Part shown: piece by piece, positions 1 to 8,947 of the stretch
How the letters are laid out: the number at the start of each line of letters is the position of its first letter
How positions within the stretch are numbered: position 1 is the stretch's first letter
From: Myxococcaceae bacterium
Lineage (GTDB): Bacteria > Myxococcota > Myxococcia > Myxococcales > Myxococcaceae
Direction of reading: 5' to 3'
DNA: 52,865 bases
Assembly: GCA_019694575.1 (NCBI GenBank)
Contig: JAIBBR010000017.1
Coordinates: 1 to 52,865 of the forward strand
Position numbers and translations under genes: made by a program
Notes under the pieces: model-generated
Seen by the model: only the letters and a program-made list of their open reading frames with translations
What the model was told of the DNA's origin: nothing
Databases searched by the model: none

Positions 1-121
1 TCGGCCGCCGTGGATCAGCGCGTGAGCAACCGCCGCTCTACAATCAACCCTGTGGCGCATACACCCGATCAGCGCTCACTCCGAAACCACCCTCAAATGA
101 CCATATGTTGCGGAAGTTGGG

Positions 122-1111
122 TTAACGCGCGTTGCGCGAGGCAACGGTGATGGCTTGCCCTTTTCGCCCGGCGCGCAGCAGGTACGCCCACAACGCGGCG
201 CCCAACGCCACGCCCAGCGGCGCTTTCACCCAGAGAGGGAAGAGCGTGCCCGGGCTAATGAAGCCTTCGACGATGCCAATCAACGCCATGAACGGCGCGG
301 CGCCGAGCAAAAGCCGTGCTGCTTCAGTGCCTACCTGGCTCAAGCGCTCGCCGCGGGTCTGTTCGCCAGGCTCAATCAGTGCGTGGCCGATCATCAAGCC
401 CGCGCCTCCAGCGATCGCAATCACCGAAAGCTCTACCCACCCATGCGCGGCGATGAAGGTGAAGAGGGGTAGGCCCAGCTTGTTGTTGGCGCAGTAGGTA
501 AAAATGGCGCCCAACGAAAAACCGTTAAAGAGCAGAATCGTCACCGTGCCCAAGCCGAATGTCACGCCCAAGGCGAATGCCATGAAGATCACGCGCAAAT
601 TGTTGAGCATGATCTGCGTGGCCAACGCTGACGGCGCTGAATAGTCGAGCAAGGGGTCGGTCCACAGTCGACCTTCGCTGACGAACTTTTGCAGGTGAGC
701 CGGCACCCAACGCTCTGCCGTGGCCGGCTCGAGCCACAGCGTGAGTGCGCCGAGAACGGCTCCCAATGCCAGCAAGCCGGCAGCGACGCCCACGTAGTGA
801 AGGTGGGCACGCAGCGCCTGGGGAAACTCGACACGGTAAAACGTCTGTACCGCTTGCCAACGGCGACGCGCGGGTCGGTAAATCGTGGTATATGCGCGGC
901 CGCACAGCGCGGTGAGAAAACGCTGCACGTCACTGCCGGGGTAGAACGCTTGCGCCTTGGCCAGATCAGCCGCAGCCAGTCGGTACAACCCTTCGAGCTC
1001 GTCGATCGCGCCGAGCGGCAACTGCCTTTTGCCGAATGCCGACACCAATTCGTCGAGCCGTGCCCACGATGGGCGCCGGCGCTCGACGAAAGAGGGCAGT
1101 GGCTCAGGCAC
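122..1111 (-). CDS. SpoIIM-family (DUF95) integral membrane protein
   Basis: 329 residues with a soluble N-terminal third of about 100 residues and then about five hydrophobic segments (roughly 105-127, 171-208, 223-246, 267-285, 291-312). The stretch HGWVELSVIAIAGGAGL near 223-239 is typical of the stage II sporulation protein M family. In Bacillus, SpoIIM helps engulfment; in other bacteria the family is widespread and its role is unclear, so no sporulation function should be assumed. The chosen start is a GTG that overlaps the end of the upstream RDD gene by 8 bases, so the two are probably translationally coupled. SpoIIM and RDD proteins often sit together in bacteria, which supports a shared membrane role. 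It is the last gene of the rsmB-RDD-SpoIIM minus-strand run. Confidence 0.85.
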   Translation of the reverse strand: MPEPLPSFVERRRPSWARLDELVSAFGKRQLPLGAIDELEGLYRLAAADLAKAQAFYPGSDVQRFLTALCGRAYTTIYRPARRRWQAVQTFYRVEFPQALRAHLHYVGVAAGLLALGAVLGALTLWLEPATAERWVPAHLQKFVSEGRLWTDPLLDYSAPSALATQIMLNNLRVIFMAFALGVTFGLGTVTILLFNGFSLGAIFTYCANNKLGLPLFTFIAAHGWVELSVIAIAGGAGLMIGHALIEPGEQTRGERLSQVGTEAARLLLGAAPFMALIGIVEGFISPGTLFPLWVKAPLGVALGAALWAYLLRAGRKGQAITVASRNAR

Positions 1112-1847
1112 CCCCAGAGCCTACCAGGCGCTGCTCGAAGTAGGCCTTGATTGTCTGCGCGTTTTGCAACACCGCTTGTCGCTGTTCAGCGTTCAATTCG
1201 CCCGCCACTTGCGTCAACAATTGCTCGGCGAGTGCTGTTTGCGCTGACGGCTGCAGGGCGTCGTAACGAGACAAAAACGTGTTGATCAACTCGGCGCTTC
1301 GAGTGTCGAGTTGAGATGTCGCGTTGTGCAGCCGCTGGTAATGCGAGAGGTCGACGGCCTCTTCACGAATCAACACCGTGCCCGCAACGAGATCGCCCAG
1401 CCGCCGGTGCTTGCGGTCGATCAACATCACTGTCAACCCAGTCATATAAAGCAAGGGCATGAAGTCGATTACCCGAACCAAGTTGCGCACCGCGCTCTCG
1501 AAGAATGTCACCGGTGAACCGTCGGCGCGCACCACGCGAATGCCGAGCATGCGTTTGCCGGGCGACTGCCCATTCCACATCAGCTCGCTCATGGTCCAAT
1601 AGCCCCAAAGCATGCCGAACATGAGAAAAGCCACCAGCACCCGCAGCACGGTCGAAAGCGTTTCGAACAGTTCAATCACGCTTGGGCCCACCAGCGAATA
1701 CGTGAAGTAAATCGCCAAGAACCCAGTGAAAAGAATCGCCGAGTCGACGGCATACGCCAAAGCGCGAGAGCCAATGCCGGCCAGCGGCAGCGACATCGCC
1801 ACCCGTTCGGGGGTGATTACGTCGAGCGCCGCGCCGTCGTGGCTCAT
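1104..1847 (-). CDS. RDD-family membrane protein
   Basis: 247 residues. The family signature is visible: R28 and D35 in the first hydrophobic segment, GQSPGKRMLGIRVV near 93-106, and RRLGDLVAGTVLI near 148-160. Three hydrophobic segments lie near 30-55, 66-84 and 130-144, followed by a helical soluble tail of about 85 residues. The ATG at 1847 overlaps the rsmB stop codon in an ATGA arrangement; the longer open frame upstream would run inside rsmB and has no family match. RDD proteins are small membrane proteins, some linked to ion or small-molecule transport; the substrate here is unknown. It is coupled to the SpoIIM-family gene downstream. Confidence 0.85.
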   Translation of the reverse strand: MSHDGAALDVITPERVAMSLPLAGIGSRALAYAVDSAILFTGFLAIYFTYSLVGPSVIELFETLSTVLRVLVAFLMFGMLWGYWTMSELMWNGQSPGKRMLGIRVVRADGSPVTFFESAVRNLVRVIDFMPLLYMTGLTVMLIDRKHRRLGDLVAGTVLIREEAVDLSHYQRLHNATSQLDTRSAELINTFLSRYDALQPSAQTALAEQLLTQVAGELNAEQRQAVLQNAQTIKAYFEQRLVGSGGA

Positions 1848-3241
1848 GCCGTGGGCTTCTTCTTCACCAGCACTGCGCCGAAGAAGCCATCGGTGCCGTG
1901 CCGGTGCGGGTAGAGCCGCAGAAACGGGCCTTGAAGAACAGTCTTGGCTGCGTCGGCCGGCAACCACTGCGCGGCGGAAACCACTTCGAAGTCGGGGTGC
2001 TCCGCGACGAACGCTTCAATCACTGCCTCGTTTTCTTCACGCAACACACTGCAGGTGCCGTAAATCAAACGGCCACCGGGCTTGACCAACGCCGCGAACC
2101 GGCGCAACAGCACGCCTTGCCGCGTCACATGCTCTGCCAGCATGGCTTCAGTCAGGCGGTAGCGTGCATCGGGTTTGCGGCGAAAGGTGCCGGTGCCGCT
2201 GCAAGGCGCGTCGACCAACACGCGTTCGGCTGAGCCCTGCAAGTCTTGCAGCGTCTGGGCGAGGGCGCCCGCGTCTGCCGGCAGCAAACGAATGCGCACG
2301 TTGTGTGCCCCCGCGCGGCGGGCTCGCTTTTTCAAGTCGTCTAGCCGGCGCTGCTCGATGTCGAGGGCGAACAGTTCTCCGCGGTTCTTCATTTGCGCCG
2401 CAAGCTGCAGCGTCTTGCCCCCCGCGCCGGCGCAGGCGTCGATCACCCGTCGCGGAGGTGCGTCGACCAACATGCCCAACAACTGACTGCCTTCGTCTTG
2501 AATCTCGAAGGCGCCGTCGCGAAATGCCTGCAGCGAAAAAGCGTTGATGCGCGTGTCGAGATGCAGACCCAAAGGCGAGTAGGGCGTGGGGCGAGTGCGC
2601 ACGTCTTCTTTTTCGACGCTCGCCGCCAAAGCGTCACGGTCACCCTTGAGCGCGTTGGCACGCACGGTGAGCGGTGCACGCGTGTTGAAGGCGGTGGCCA
2701 GGGCCGAAGCGTCGGGGCCGAGCTCGCGCACCAACCGCTCCGCCAAAAAGTGCGGTACTGAGCCTTCGATTGACAAGCGCTCTGCCAGCGGCATTTTTTC
2801 GAGCCAACCGCGGTCTGCCGTGACGTGAGCAAGCAACGCCACGTCGTCGTCAAGCAGCGACAGCTCGAGCCCTGCTGTTTGCGCTGACTCGCCCGAGAGC
2901 ACCCGCGCCACGGCCAGCCGCAGAAGATCTTTTTGGCTGGTGCTGCGCCGCTCGTACCCGGCCCAAAAGTTCTCGAGCAGATAGTCGACGTGAATCTGGT
3001 GCCGCAGCAACGCATAAACGCGTTCGGCAATTTCGCGGCGCTCTGCTGAATAGAGGTGCGCTTTTCGCCGCAACGAAAAGTCGATCGCCCGGTCGGCGAG
3101 ACGGCCTTCGTGACGAATGCTGCCGTATGCTTCGAGACAGGTTTGGGTAATCAGGTCTTCGCGAAGCCCGCGGCCTTTGCTTTTTCGGTTCGGTACACCA
3201 CTTGGCTTCTTGAAAGGCACAGGGCGCTTCTGGGTCGGCAC
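1844..3241 (-). CDS. rsmB: 16S rRNA (cytosine-5)-methyltransferase RsmB/Sun
   Basis: 465 residues, close to the usual RsmB length. The N-terminal part (about 28-165) has the NusB-like RNA-binding helical fold of this family, and the C-terminal part is the SAM-dependent methyltransferase. Visible motifs are the SAM-binding loop DACAGAGGKT (268-277), motif IV DAPCSG with C347, and motif VI YGTCS with C397. These are the two cysteines used in the m5C reaction. The expected role is methylation of a cytosine in 16S rRNA (C967 in E. coli). The start is a GTG after a basic, disordered N-terminus; a slightly later start cannot be excluded. It is the first gene of a three-gene minus-strand run and is divergent from a Ser/Thr kinase. 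Confidence 0.93.
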   Translation of the reverse strand: MPTQKRPVPFKKPSGVPNRKSKGRGLREDLITQTCLEAYGSIRHEGRLADRAIDFSLRRKAHLYSAERREIAERVYALLRHQIHVDYLLENFWAGYERRSTSQKDLLRLAVARVLSGESAQTAGLELSLLDDDVALLAHVTADRGWLEKMPLAERLSIEGSVPHFLAERLVRELGPDASALATAFNTRAPLTVRANALKGDRDALAASVEKEDVRTRPTPYSPLGLHLDTRINAFSLQAFRDGAFEIQDEGSQLLGMLVDAPPRRVIDACAGAGGKTLQLAAQMKNRGELFALDIEQRRLDDLKKRARRAGAHNVRIRLLPADAGALAQTLQDLQGSAERVLVDAPCSGTGTFRRKPDARYRLTEAMLAEHVTRQGVLLRRFAALVKPGGRLIYGTCSVLREENEAVIEAFVAEHPDFEVVSAAQWLPADAAKTVLQGPFLRLYPHRHGTDGFFGAVLVKKKPTA

Positions 3242-3359
3242 GGGGCTCTTCTAGCGCGCTTAGGCGCCAGGGTGTGAGACAAGCTGCCGGTAACATTGTC
3301 GTTTCGTGCGAGCGCTGGCTAAGATCACTGCAAAGGGTCAAGCAGCACCGTTGCGCTCG

Positions 3360-5405
3360 ATGTCGTCAGAAACCTTCGGCAAATACCAGCTGATTAAAAA
3401 GCTCGCCACCGGCGGCATGGCCGAGGTGTGGCTGGCGAAGCAGACCGGCATCGAAGGTTTCAACCGCCACGTGGTGCTGAAACGAATTTTGCCGCACCTC
3501 GCCGCCGACCCCGACTTCATTCAGATGTTCTTGAACGAAGCGAACATCGCTTCGCGCTTCAACCACCCCAACATCGCGCAGGTTTACGACTTGGGCGAAC
3601 GCGACGGCCAGTATTTCATCACCATGGAGTTCATTCACGGCGAAGACTTGGGCCGGGTAATGCGCAAGGCCTGGTCGACTGGGCAATGGGTGGCCAGCCC
3701 ACTGGCGCTGCGCATCGTCGCCAATTGCTGTGAGGGCCTGTTCTACGCGCATTCTCGCGCTGACGAGAATGGCAAGCCGCTCAAGGTGGTGCATCGCGAC
3801 ATTTCTCCGCAGAACATTTTGATCAGCTTCGATGGCTCGGTGAAGTTGGTCGACTTCGGCATCGCCAAGGCGGCTGACCAGCGCTCGGTGACCAAGTTGG
3901 GCGCGATCAAAGGCAAGTTCGCGTACATGGCTCCCGAGCAGGCGGCAGGTAAGTCGCTCGACGCGCGTACCGATATTTTTGCCATTGGCCTGGTGCTCTA
4001 CGAGTTGCTCACCGGCGTGCGGCCCCTCAAGCGCGACAACGACTTGGGCACGCTGCAGGCGGCGCTCGAATGCGCCATCGAGCCTCCGTCGGTAGTCGCC
4101 GAAGTGCCGAGCAGTCTCGACGACGTGGTGATGAACGCGTTGGCGAAGAAGCCCGATCAGCGCTACCGCGACGCACGCCAGTTTCAAATGGCGATTGAAG
4201 AATATTTGATTGGCCAACGCATGGTCGCCACTTCGGTGCAGATCTCGGAGCTGATGGACGTACTGTTTGCCGAGCGCCGCCAAGAAGAAGCGAAGCTGGG
4301 AGCGCCGAACCCCAGCGCTGATTCGAACCAGAGCATTCCCCGCTTAGACGCCGCGCCCGTGCTCACCAACCCTTCGACGCCCAGCGCCCGTGAGGCGCAG
4401 GCCGAGCCTTCTCACCCAGAGCTTGGCTCACAGACGCGCGACGCGCGGGTTGTGCCTGGTCGCTCACTGTCCGACGACTCGCTCGACATGGCGGTGGGTG
4501 ACACTGCTCCGCCCAGGTTCAGCCGCGAAGATTCGTTGGTGGCAATGCCTTTGAGCGCCGAATCGCTCGCGCCGACCGAGGCATGGCGGGTGTCGAAAAG
4601 CGAGGCGCGAAAACGAACCCCACCGGCGTTGGGCGAAAGCCGCATGCCGTCAGCACCGCCCCGCCGCGCAAGCCGCGATCGCCCGCTCGATGACGAGCCC
4701 GAGGCGAGTGACCCTGCCGAATTCAAGCGCCGCGAGGCCGATCGGTCGAAGACGCCCCTCGACGTGCCGGTGGTGTCTGCAGACCAGGCCAAAGCCAACG
4801 CGAGCCATGCCCGTGCGGGTGATGACCGTGCCCGCACCGAGCGGCTGCGGTGGGTGATCGCCGCCGCGCTGGCCGCTTTGGTGGCCTTGGTGCTGGCGTT
4901 GAAGCTTTTCAAGCCGCCGCCTCCGCTGCTCTCCGGTACGCCTGTCGTTCTCTCGGTCAACTCGTTGCCGCGTACTTCGGTGACGATCATTCCCGCCGAG
5001 AAGGGGCGCGAGCCGCTGGACTGGGGTGAAACACCCATTCGCGAAAGAGAAGGTGCCTTCGTCGGCGACACGGTGCGCCTCTACAGCAAGGCGCCGCGCA
5101 TCGACTTCGAGAAGACCATCGAATTTGGTCAGCCGCACGAGCAGATCAAAATCGAGAAAGAATTCAAACAAGGCAATGTGGTGATTACCGCCGTGCCTGA
5201 AACACCGGGGCTGTCGCTTTGGCAGGGTGACACCAAGTTGGGCGCGCTCGGCACCCACATTCTTACCTACGAAGGTAAACAGCGCTTCAAGGTGAAGGGC
5301 GGCGAATTCGGTCGTGAAATCGATATCACCGTCGACGTGGTGGGTGGTCAGCGCCTGCAGCTGCTGCTCGACCTCGGTAGCGGCAAGTTGTCGCCCGCTC
5401 AGTAG
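3360..5405 (+). CDS. Membrane-anchored Ser/Thr protein kinase (Hanks type)
   Basis: 681 residues from the ATG at 3360. The kinase domain occupies about 8-285: glycine loop TGGMAEVWLAK (17-27), lysine K41, catalytic HRD at 145-147, DFG at 165-167 and APEQ in the activation segment. All catalytic residues are present, so it should be active. A charged, proline-rich linker of about 200 residues follows, then one transmembrane helix near 497-520, then an extracytoplasmic domain of about 150 residues rich in beta strands. This is a typical myxobacterial receptor-like kinase with a cytoplasmic kinase and an outside sensor. An upstream GTG at 3306 is in frame, but ATG 3360 fits the family start better. 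The end overlaps the convergent rhodanese gene by 7 bases. Its signal and targets are unknown. Confidence 0.93.
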   Translation: MSSETFGKYQLIKKLATGGMAEVWLAKQTGIEGFNRHVVLKRILPHLAADPDFIQMFLNEANIASRFNHPNIAQVYDLGERDGQYFITMEFIHGEDLGRVMRKAWSTGQWVASPLALRIVANCCEGLFYAHSRADENGKPLKVVHRDISPQNILISFDGSVKLVDFGIAKAADQRSVTKLGAIKGKFAYMAPEQAAGKSLDARTDIFAIGLVLYELLTGVRPLKRDNDLGTLQAALECAIEPPSVVAEVPSSLDDVVMNALAKKPDQRYRDARQFQMAIEEYLIGQRMVATSVQISELMDVLFAERRQEEAKLGAPNPSADSNQSIPRLDAAPVLTNPSTPSAREAQAEPSHPELGSQTRDARVVPGRSLSDDSLDMAVGDTAPPRFSREDSLVAMPLSAESLAPTEAWRVSKSEARKRTPPALGESRMPSAPPRRASRDRPLDDEPEASDPAEFKRREADRSKTPLDVPVVSADQAKANASHARAGDDRARTERLRWVIAAALAALVALVLALKLFKPPPPLLSGTPVVLSVNSLPRTSVTIIPAEKGREPLDWGETPIREREGAFVGDTVRLYSKAPRIDFEKTIEFGQPHEQIKIEKEFKQGNVVITAVPETPGLSLWQGDTKLGALGTHILTYEGKQRFKVKGGEFGREIDITVDVVGGQRLQLLLDLGSGKLSPAQ

Positions 5406-5740
5406 CGGGGCAGCTGGTGATCGATCTCCAAGCTCCAAGCGTCAATGCCGCCGCGCAGCGAAGTGACGTTGAAACCATGGTTCGACAGCAGCACCCATGC
5501 TGACATGCTGCGAATGCCGTGGTGGCAGTAGCAGACGATCAACTCGACTTTGAGATCAGCCAGCTCGTCGAGACGGTCTTCGAGCTCATTCAATGGAATC
5601 AGCTTCGACTTGGGCAGCGCGGCATAGGCGTGCTCGTCGGGCCGCCGCACGTCGAGCAACACCGGCTGCGGCCGGTTCGCATCGCTAAGCCACTGCGAGA
5701 GCTGTTGAACGGTGATTTCTCGAGGGAGCGCCACGTTCAT
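5399..5740 (-). CDS. Single-domain rhodanese sulfurtransferase
   Basis: 113 residues forming one rhodanese domain. The active-site loop is CHHGIRS with catalytic C72, and the conserved DVRRPDEH lies near 30-37. The ATG at 5740 overlaps the stop of the upstream rhodanese-MoeB gene (ATGA), so the two are co-translated; the open frame further upstream lies inside that gene. Single-domain rhodaneses carry sulfur as a cysteine persulfide. Next to a MoeB-type activating enzyme, it probably supplies or relays sulfur for molybdopterin, thiamine or tRNA thiolation. The specific acceptor cannot be read from the window, since no moaD/thiS-like gene is present. Confidence 0.88.
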   Translation of the reverse strand: MNVALPREITVQQLSQWLSDANRPQPVLLDVRRPDEHAYAALPKSKLIPLNELEDRLDELADLKVELIVCYCHHGIRSMSAWVLLSNHGFNVTSLRGGIDAWSLEIDHQLPRY

Positions 5741-6897
5741 GCCGCGGTAGAGCAGAACTGCTCGTAATCGATGAAGGTGATCTTCGCGCCGTCGCTGCAC
5801 ACCGGGCATTTCGGGTCGCGCCGCAACTTTAAGGTGTTGAACGTGGTGCCCAAGGCGTCGAAGGTCAACAAGCGGCCCACCAACGGTTGACCAAACCCAG
5901 CGATCAACTTGAGCGCTTCAATCGCTTGAAACAGGCCGATGACACCCGGGAGTACGCCGAGCACGCCCGCCTCGGCACACGAAGGCGCCATGTCTTTCGG
6001 AGGCGGCTGCGGGTACAGACAGCGGTAGCAAGGCCCCTGACGCGGTACGAACGTGGTGACCTGCCCTTCGAAACGGTAAACCGAGCCGTGAATGTTCGGC
6101 TTGTTGTACAGCACGCACGCGTCGTTCAGCAGATAGCGCGTGGGAAAATTGTCGCCCCCGTCGAGCACCAGGTCGAACCCTTCGAGAATGCGCGAGACGT
6201 TGTCGCTGGTGAGACGTTCTTGAAACGGTACCACTTTGACATCGGGGTTGAGCGCGGCAATGGCTTCAGTGGCGCTCGCGGTCTTCGCCATACCCGCCCG
6301 TTCATGGCTGTGCAGAATTTGCCGTTGCAGGTTGGAAAGATCGACCACGTCCATGTCGATGATGCCGAGCGTGCCCACGCCGGCCGCCGCCAAGTACAGC
6401 GCCGCGGGAGACCCCAGCCCGCCCGCGCCCATCAACAACACCTTCGACTTGAGCAGCTTGGCTTGGCCCTCTTCACCCACTTCGGGAATCGACAGGTGTC
6501 GGCGGTACCGCTCTTTCTGCGCCGGGGTCATGATGAACGGCTTGTCGGTGGGGTACGCCGCGTCGTGCCAGCGGTTATAGCCACCCGCCATCGACGCTAC
6601 GTTTTGGTAGCCCATGTCGGTGAGCGTCTTGGCCGCCAATGCTGAACGCGTGCCGCCGGCACAGTAGAGAATGACCGGCTCTTCGCGCGCCGCCTTCTCT
6701 TCAATGCGTAGCTCCAAGAAGCCACGGGGCACCGAGATCGCTCCAGGCAAGCGCCCGGCCGAATATTCTTCGCCTTCGCGCACGTCGATGAGCTTCATCG
6801 GCGCCTTGGCATCGACGAGCTTCTTCACGTCGTCGACTGAAACCTCGCGAATGCCTTTCTTCACGGTAGACAGCATTTCTCGAAACGTCGTCGCCAT
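5737..6897 (-). CDS. Rhodanese-MoeB/ThiF fusion, ubiquitin-like-protein adenylyltransferase
   Basis: 386 residues. The N-terminal rhodanese domain (about 18-115) has the active-site loop CAGGTRS with C79. The C-terminal part (about 125-386) is a MoeB/ThiF/HesA E1-like enzyme with nucleotide loop GAGGLGS (157-163), the DxxxxSNLQRQ region near 181-193, and two CxxC pairs (C290/C293 and C364/C367) that should bind zinc. Such enzymes adenylate the C-terminal Gly-Gly of a MoaD- or ThiS-like sulfur carrier. In MOCS3/Uba4 and MoeZ proteins the rhodanese domain is C-terminal; here it is N-terminal, and a second free rhodanese follows in the operon. The pathway (Moco, thiamine or cysteine) is undecided. 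It is divergent from the reductase at 6924 with only 26 bases between them. Confidence 0.9.
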   Translation of the reverse strand: MATTFREMLSTVKKGIREVSVDDVKKLVDAKAPMKLIDVREGEEYSAGRLPGAISVPRGFLELRIEEKAAREEPVILYCAGGTRSALAAKTLTDMGYQNVASMAGGYNRWHDAAYPTDKPFIMTPAQKERYRRHLSIPEVGEEGQAKLLKSKVLLMGAGGLGSPAALYLAAAGVGTLGIIDMDVVDLSNLQRQILHSHERAGMAKTASATEAIAALNPDVKVVPFQERLTSDNVSRILEGFDLVLDGGDNFPTRYLLNDACVLYNKPNIHGSVYRFEGQVTTFVPRQGPCYRCLYPQPPPKDMAPSCAEAGVLGVLPGVIGLFQAIEALKLIAGFGQPLVGRLLTFDALGTTFNTLKLRRDPKCPVCSDGAKITFIDYEQFCSTAA

Positions 6898-6923
6898 AGA
6901 CAGACGTATAACGCACCCCCGCT

Positions 6924-7700
6924 ATGGACGCGACGGAAGCGAGACCTTTGGAAGGCAAAGTAGCTTTGGTGACAGGGGGCGGTGTGCGCCTGGGCCAGGC
7001 GATGGCGCTCGGCTTAGGTCGCTGGGGCGCAAAGGTGGCCGTTCATTTCAACGGTTCGGCGGCTGCCGCCCTTCACACCATCGAGCAGGTGAACGTCGAC
7101 GGTAACGGAGCGCGGGCGTTTCAGGCCGATCTCACTGACGAGGCGCAGGTGATTTCGCTCGTCGAACGCGTGGACCGTGAGCTGGGCCCGGTGGCGATAG
7201 TGGTCAATTCGGCCGCGCTCTTCGAACGGGCGCCTCTGCACGAAACACCCGCCGCGATGGCTGATCGGCTGTGGGCGCTCAACGCCCGTGCGCCGCTGCT
7301 CGTTTCGCGCGAGGTGGTGAAGCGATGCCGGGGCAGGGGCCTGACCGACATTGTCAACATGGTCGACGTGGGAGGCGCCTTCAACGCGTGGCGCAACTAC
7401 GCGGCTTACGGCATGACCAAAGCGGCGATGCGCTCGTTGACTGAAACATTGGCACTCGAGCTTGCTCCCGACGTACGGGTGAATGGCATTGCGCCGGGCA
7501 CGGTGCTCCCTCCCGCAGACATGAGCCCGAAGACCCTCGAAACCTTGCGGCAGCGCATTCCGCAACAGCGCTTCGGTTCGCCCGACGACATCGTCGAAAC
7601 GCTTCGTTATTTGCTGCTTGGTTCGCGCTTCGTGACGGGGCAGATCATCGCGGTCGACGGCGGTCGAACGCTCGAGACGGGCGCACGTGACGGCGGTTAG
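6924..7700 (+). CDS. SDR-family pteridine reductase-like oxidoreductase (PTR1/FolM type)
   Basis: 258 residues, a classical short-chain dehydrogenase/reductase. The N-terminal loop TGGGVRLGQA (17-26) binds NAD(P)H. The catalytic tyrosine and lysine are Y162 and K166 (YGMTK). The usual catalytic serine is replaced by aspartate in NMVD (D148), as in Leishmania PTR1 and E. coli FolM; this, with VNGIAPGTVLPP near 182-193, points to a pteridine/dihydrofolate reductase rather than a generic SDR. The likely reaction is NADPH-dependent reduction of dihydropterins or dihydrofolate. If so, pairing with the divergent MoeB-like gene would put two pterin-related functions side by side. A TATAAC box at 6907-6912 lies just before the ATG, so the mRNA may be leaderless. 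Confidence 0.82.
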   Translation: MDATEARPLEGKVALVTGGGVRLGQAMALGLGRWGAKVAVHFNGSAAAALHTIEQVNVDGNGARAFQADLTDEAQVISLVERVDRELGPVAIVVNSAALFERAPLHETPAAMADRLWALNARAPLLVSREVVKRCRGRGLTDIVNMVDVGGAFNAWRNYAAYGMTKAAMRSLTETLALELAPDVRVNGIAPGTVLPPADMSPKTLETLRQRIPQQRFGSPDDIVETLRYLLLGSRFVTGQIIAVDGGRTLETGARDGG

Positions 7701-7834
7701 CGACGGCCGGTCTAACCCATTGAAAATACATGGTTGCTCTCCCAATTCTTAAGTAACGAAGTCTGCGCCGCTTGGCTCCTTTGGCGTACTTCGTGCTACC
7801 CAGCACGTCCGTGCAACTGATACCGGGGCAATTG

Positions 7835-8935
7835 ATGCGAAACCATGCCTTCTCGATCGTAGCCGCAGCGTTAACCGTTAGCTTCGTAACAGCCGCCCAG
7901 TCTGACAGCCCCGCAGTTGAACCGAAACTGTCGACGCCAGCACCTTCTGCGCCTTCGCTCGCGCCGGTCGAAGCGAAGACCGTGACCCAAACGGTGGAGC
8001 CCAAGAAGAAGAAACTCCCCTTCGCCGGAACACAGGTTGTCTACGGCCACTCTTCAACCGCGTTCACTTTGGCCCCCAACGCTGAGCCGCTCTACAACCC
8101 GACGTGGGTTCACCACATCACGTTGGCGCCGCGTTGGAACTTCAACGATGACTTCGCGGTGTCAGCCCTGTGGTCGGTGGAACAAGAGCTCACTCTGTCT
8201 GACACCACCGCGACGCGCAATGAGTTCGAATTTGCTGACTTGCGCTTGTCAGGCCACTGGAAGGGTTGGCAAGAAAAGGTCACCGGCATTCACCTGGCGG
8301 CTGACGTGCGGCTCACCTTTCCGGTCTCCAAGCGTTCATTGGCGCAGACCCGTGTGTTGAGCATTGGGCCGGGCATCAACGTGTCGCGCGACTTCAAGGT
8401 GCTCAGCAACCTCAAGCTCGCTTATGGCGTGCGGCCGACCTATCGCTTTCACCGCTACACCACGATGCAGTTCAACAACCCCGACCCCAACCAGACGCCT
8501 GAAGAGAGCGCCGAGAAACTGCCTCCCTGTACCGCGCGCCGCGACCCCGAGTGCTTTCAGCAAACCACTTCGGGCGTGAGAAACGTGCCCTTCGATTTGA
8601 CGCACGGCCCCACGGTCTCACTCGACATCACCGAGACCATCGGCCTCGAAACCAGCTTCGCCTGGTCATACGGTTGGCTTTACCCGCTGACCGCTCCGAC
8701 CCAAGGGCCCGCGCCGCTCGCGTTCACCGATACCAGCATTCGTTACCTCACCAACTTCACCATTGCCGCCAACTGGCAAGTCACCAAGGCGGTCGGCTTG
8801 AGCCTGGGAGCGATCACCTTTGGCACCCAGTTGGGCGCCGACGGCCGCTATCTCTTTCCGCTGTTTAACCGCAATACCACGCTGTACCTCGACGCGAGCT
8901 TCGACGTTGAAGCATTCGTATCGGGCCTGAATTGA
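7835..8935 (+). CDS. Predicted outer-membrane beta-barrel protein
   Basis: 366 residues from the ATG at 7835, which begins a clear signal peptide (MRNHAFSIVAAALTVSFVTA). A proline- and alanine-rich segment follows, then about 280 residues of alternating short polar/hydrophobic strands ending in a hydrophobic C-terminus, consistent with a transmembrane beta barrel. No named family is recognised. An in-frame ORF opens earlier, but the upstream residues would hide the signal peptide. It sits 12 bases before the giant lipoprotein metalloprotease gene at 8948 and is almost certainly co-transcribed with it. A partner or export role for the protease is possible but unproven. Confidence 0.7.
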   Translation: MRNHAFSIVAAALTVSFVTAAQSDSPAVEPKLSTPAPSAPSLAPVEAKTVTQTVEPKKKKLPFAGTQVVYGHSSTAFTLAPNAEPLYNPTWVHHITLAPRWNFNDDFAVSALWSVEQELTLSDTTATRNEFEFADLRLSGHWKGWQEKVTGIHLAADVRLTFPVSKRSLAQTRVLSIGPGINVSRDFKVLSNLKLAYGVRPTYRFHRYTTMQFNNPDPNQTPEESAEKLPPCTARRDPECFQQTTSGVRNVPFDLTHGPTVSLDITETIGLETSFAWSYGWLYPLTAPTQGPAPLAFTDTSIRYLTNFTIAANWQVTKAVGLSLGAITFGTQLGADGRYLFPLFNRNTTLYLDASFDVEAFVSGLN

Positions 8936-8947
8936 GGAGCCGTCAAC

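Noticed and set aside
1-121. Feature in the left-edge segment
   Set aside because: No ORF, hairpin or RNA gene could be supported in these 121 bases downstream of the SpoIIM-family gene.
122-1111. Evidence for endospore formation from a SpoIIM homologue
   Set aside because: SpoIIM/DUF95 proteins occur widely in non-sporulating bacteria, and myxospore formation does not use the Bacillus engulfment system.
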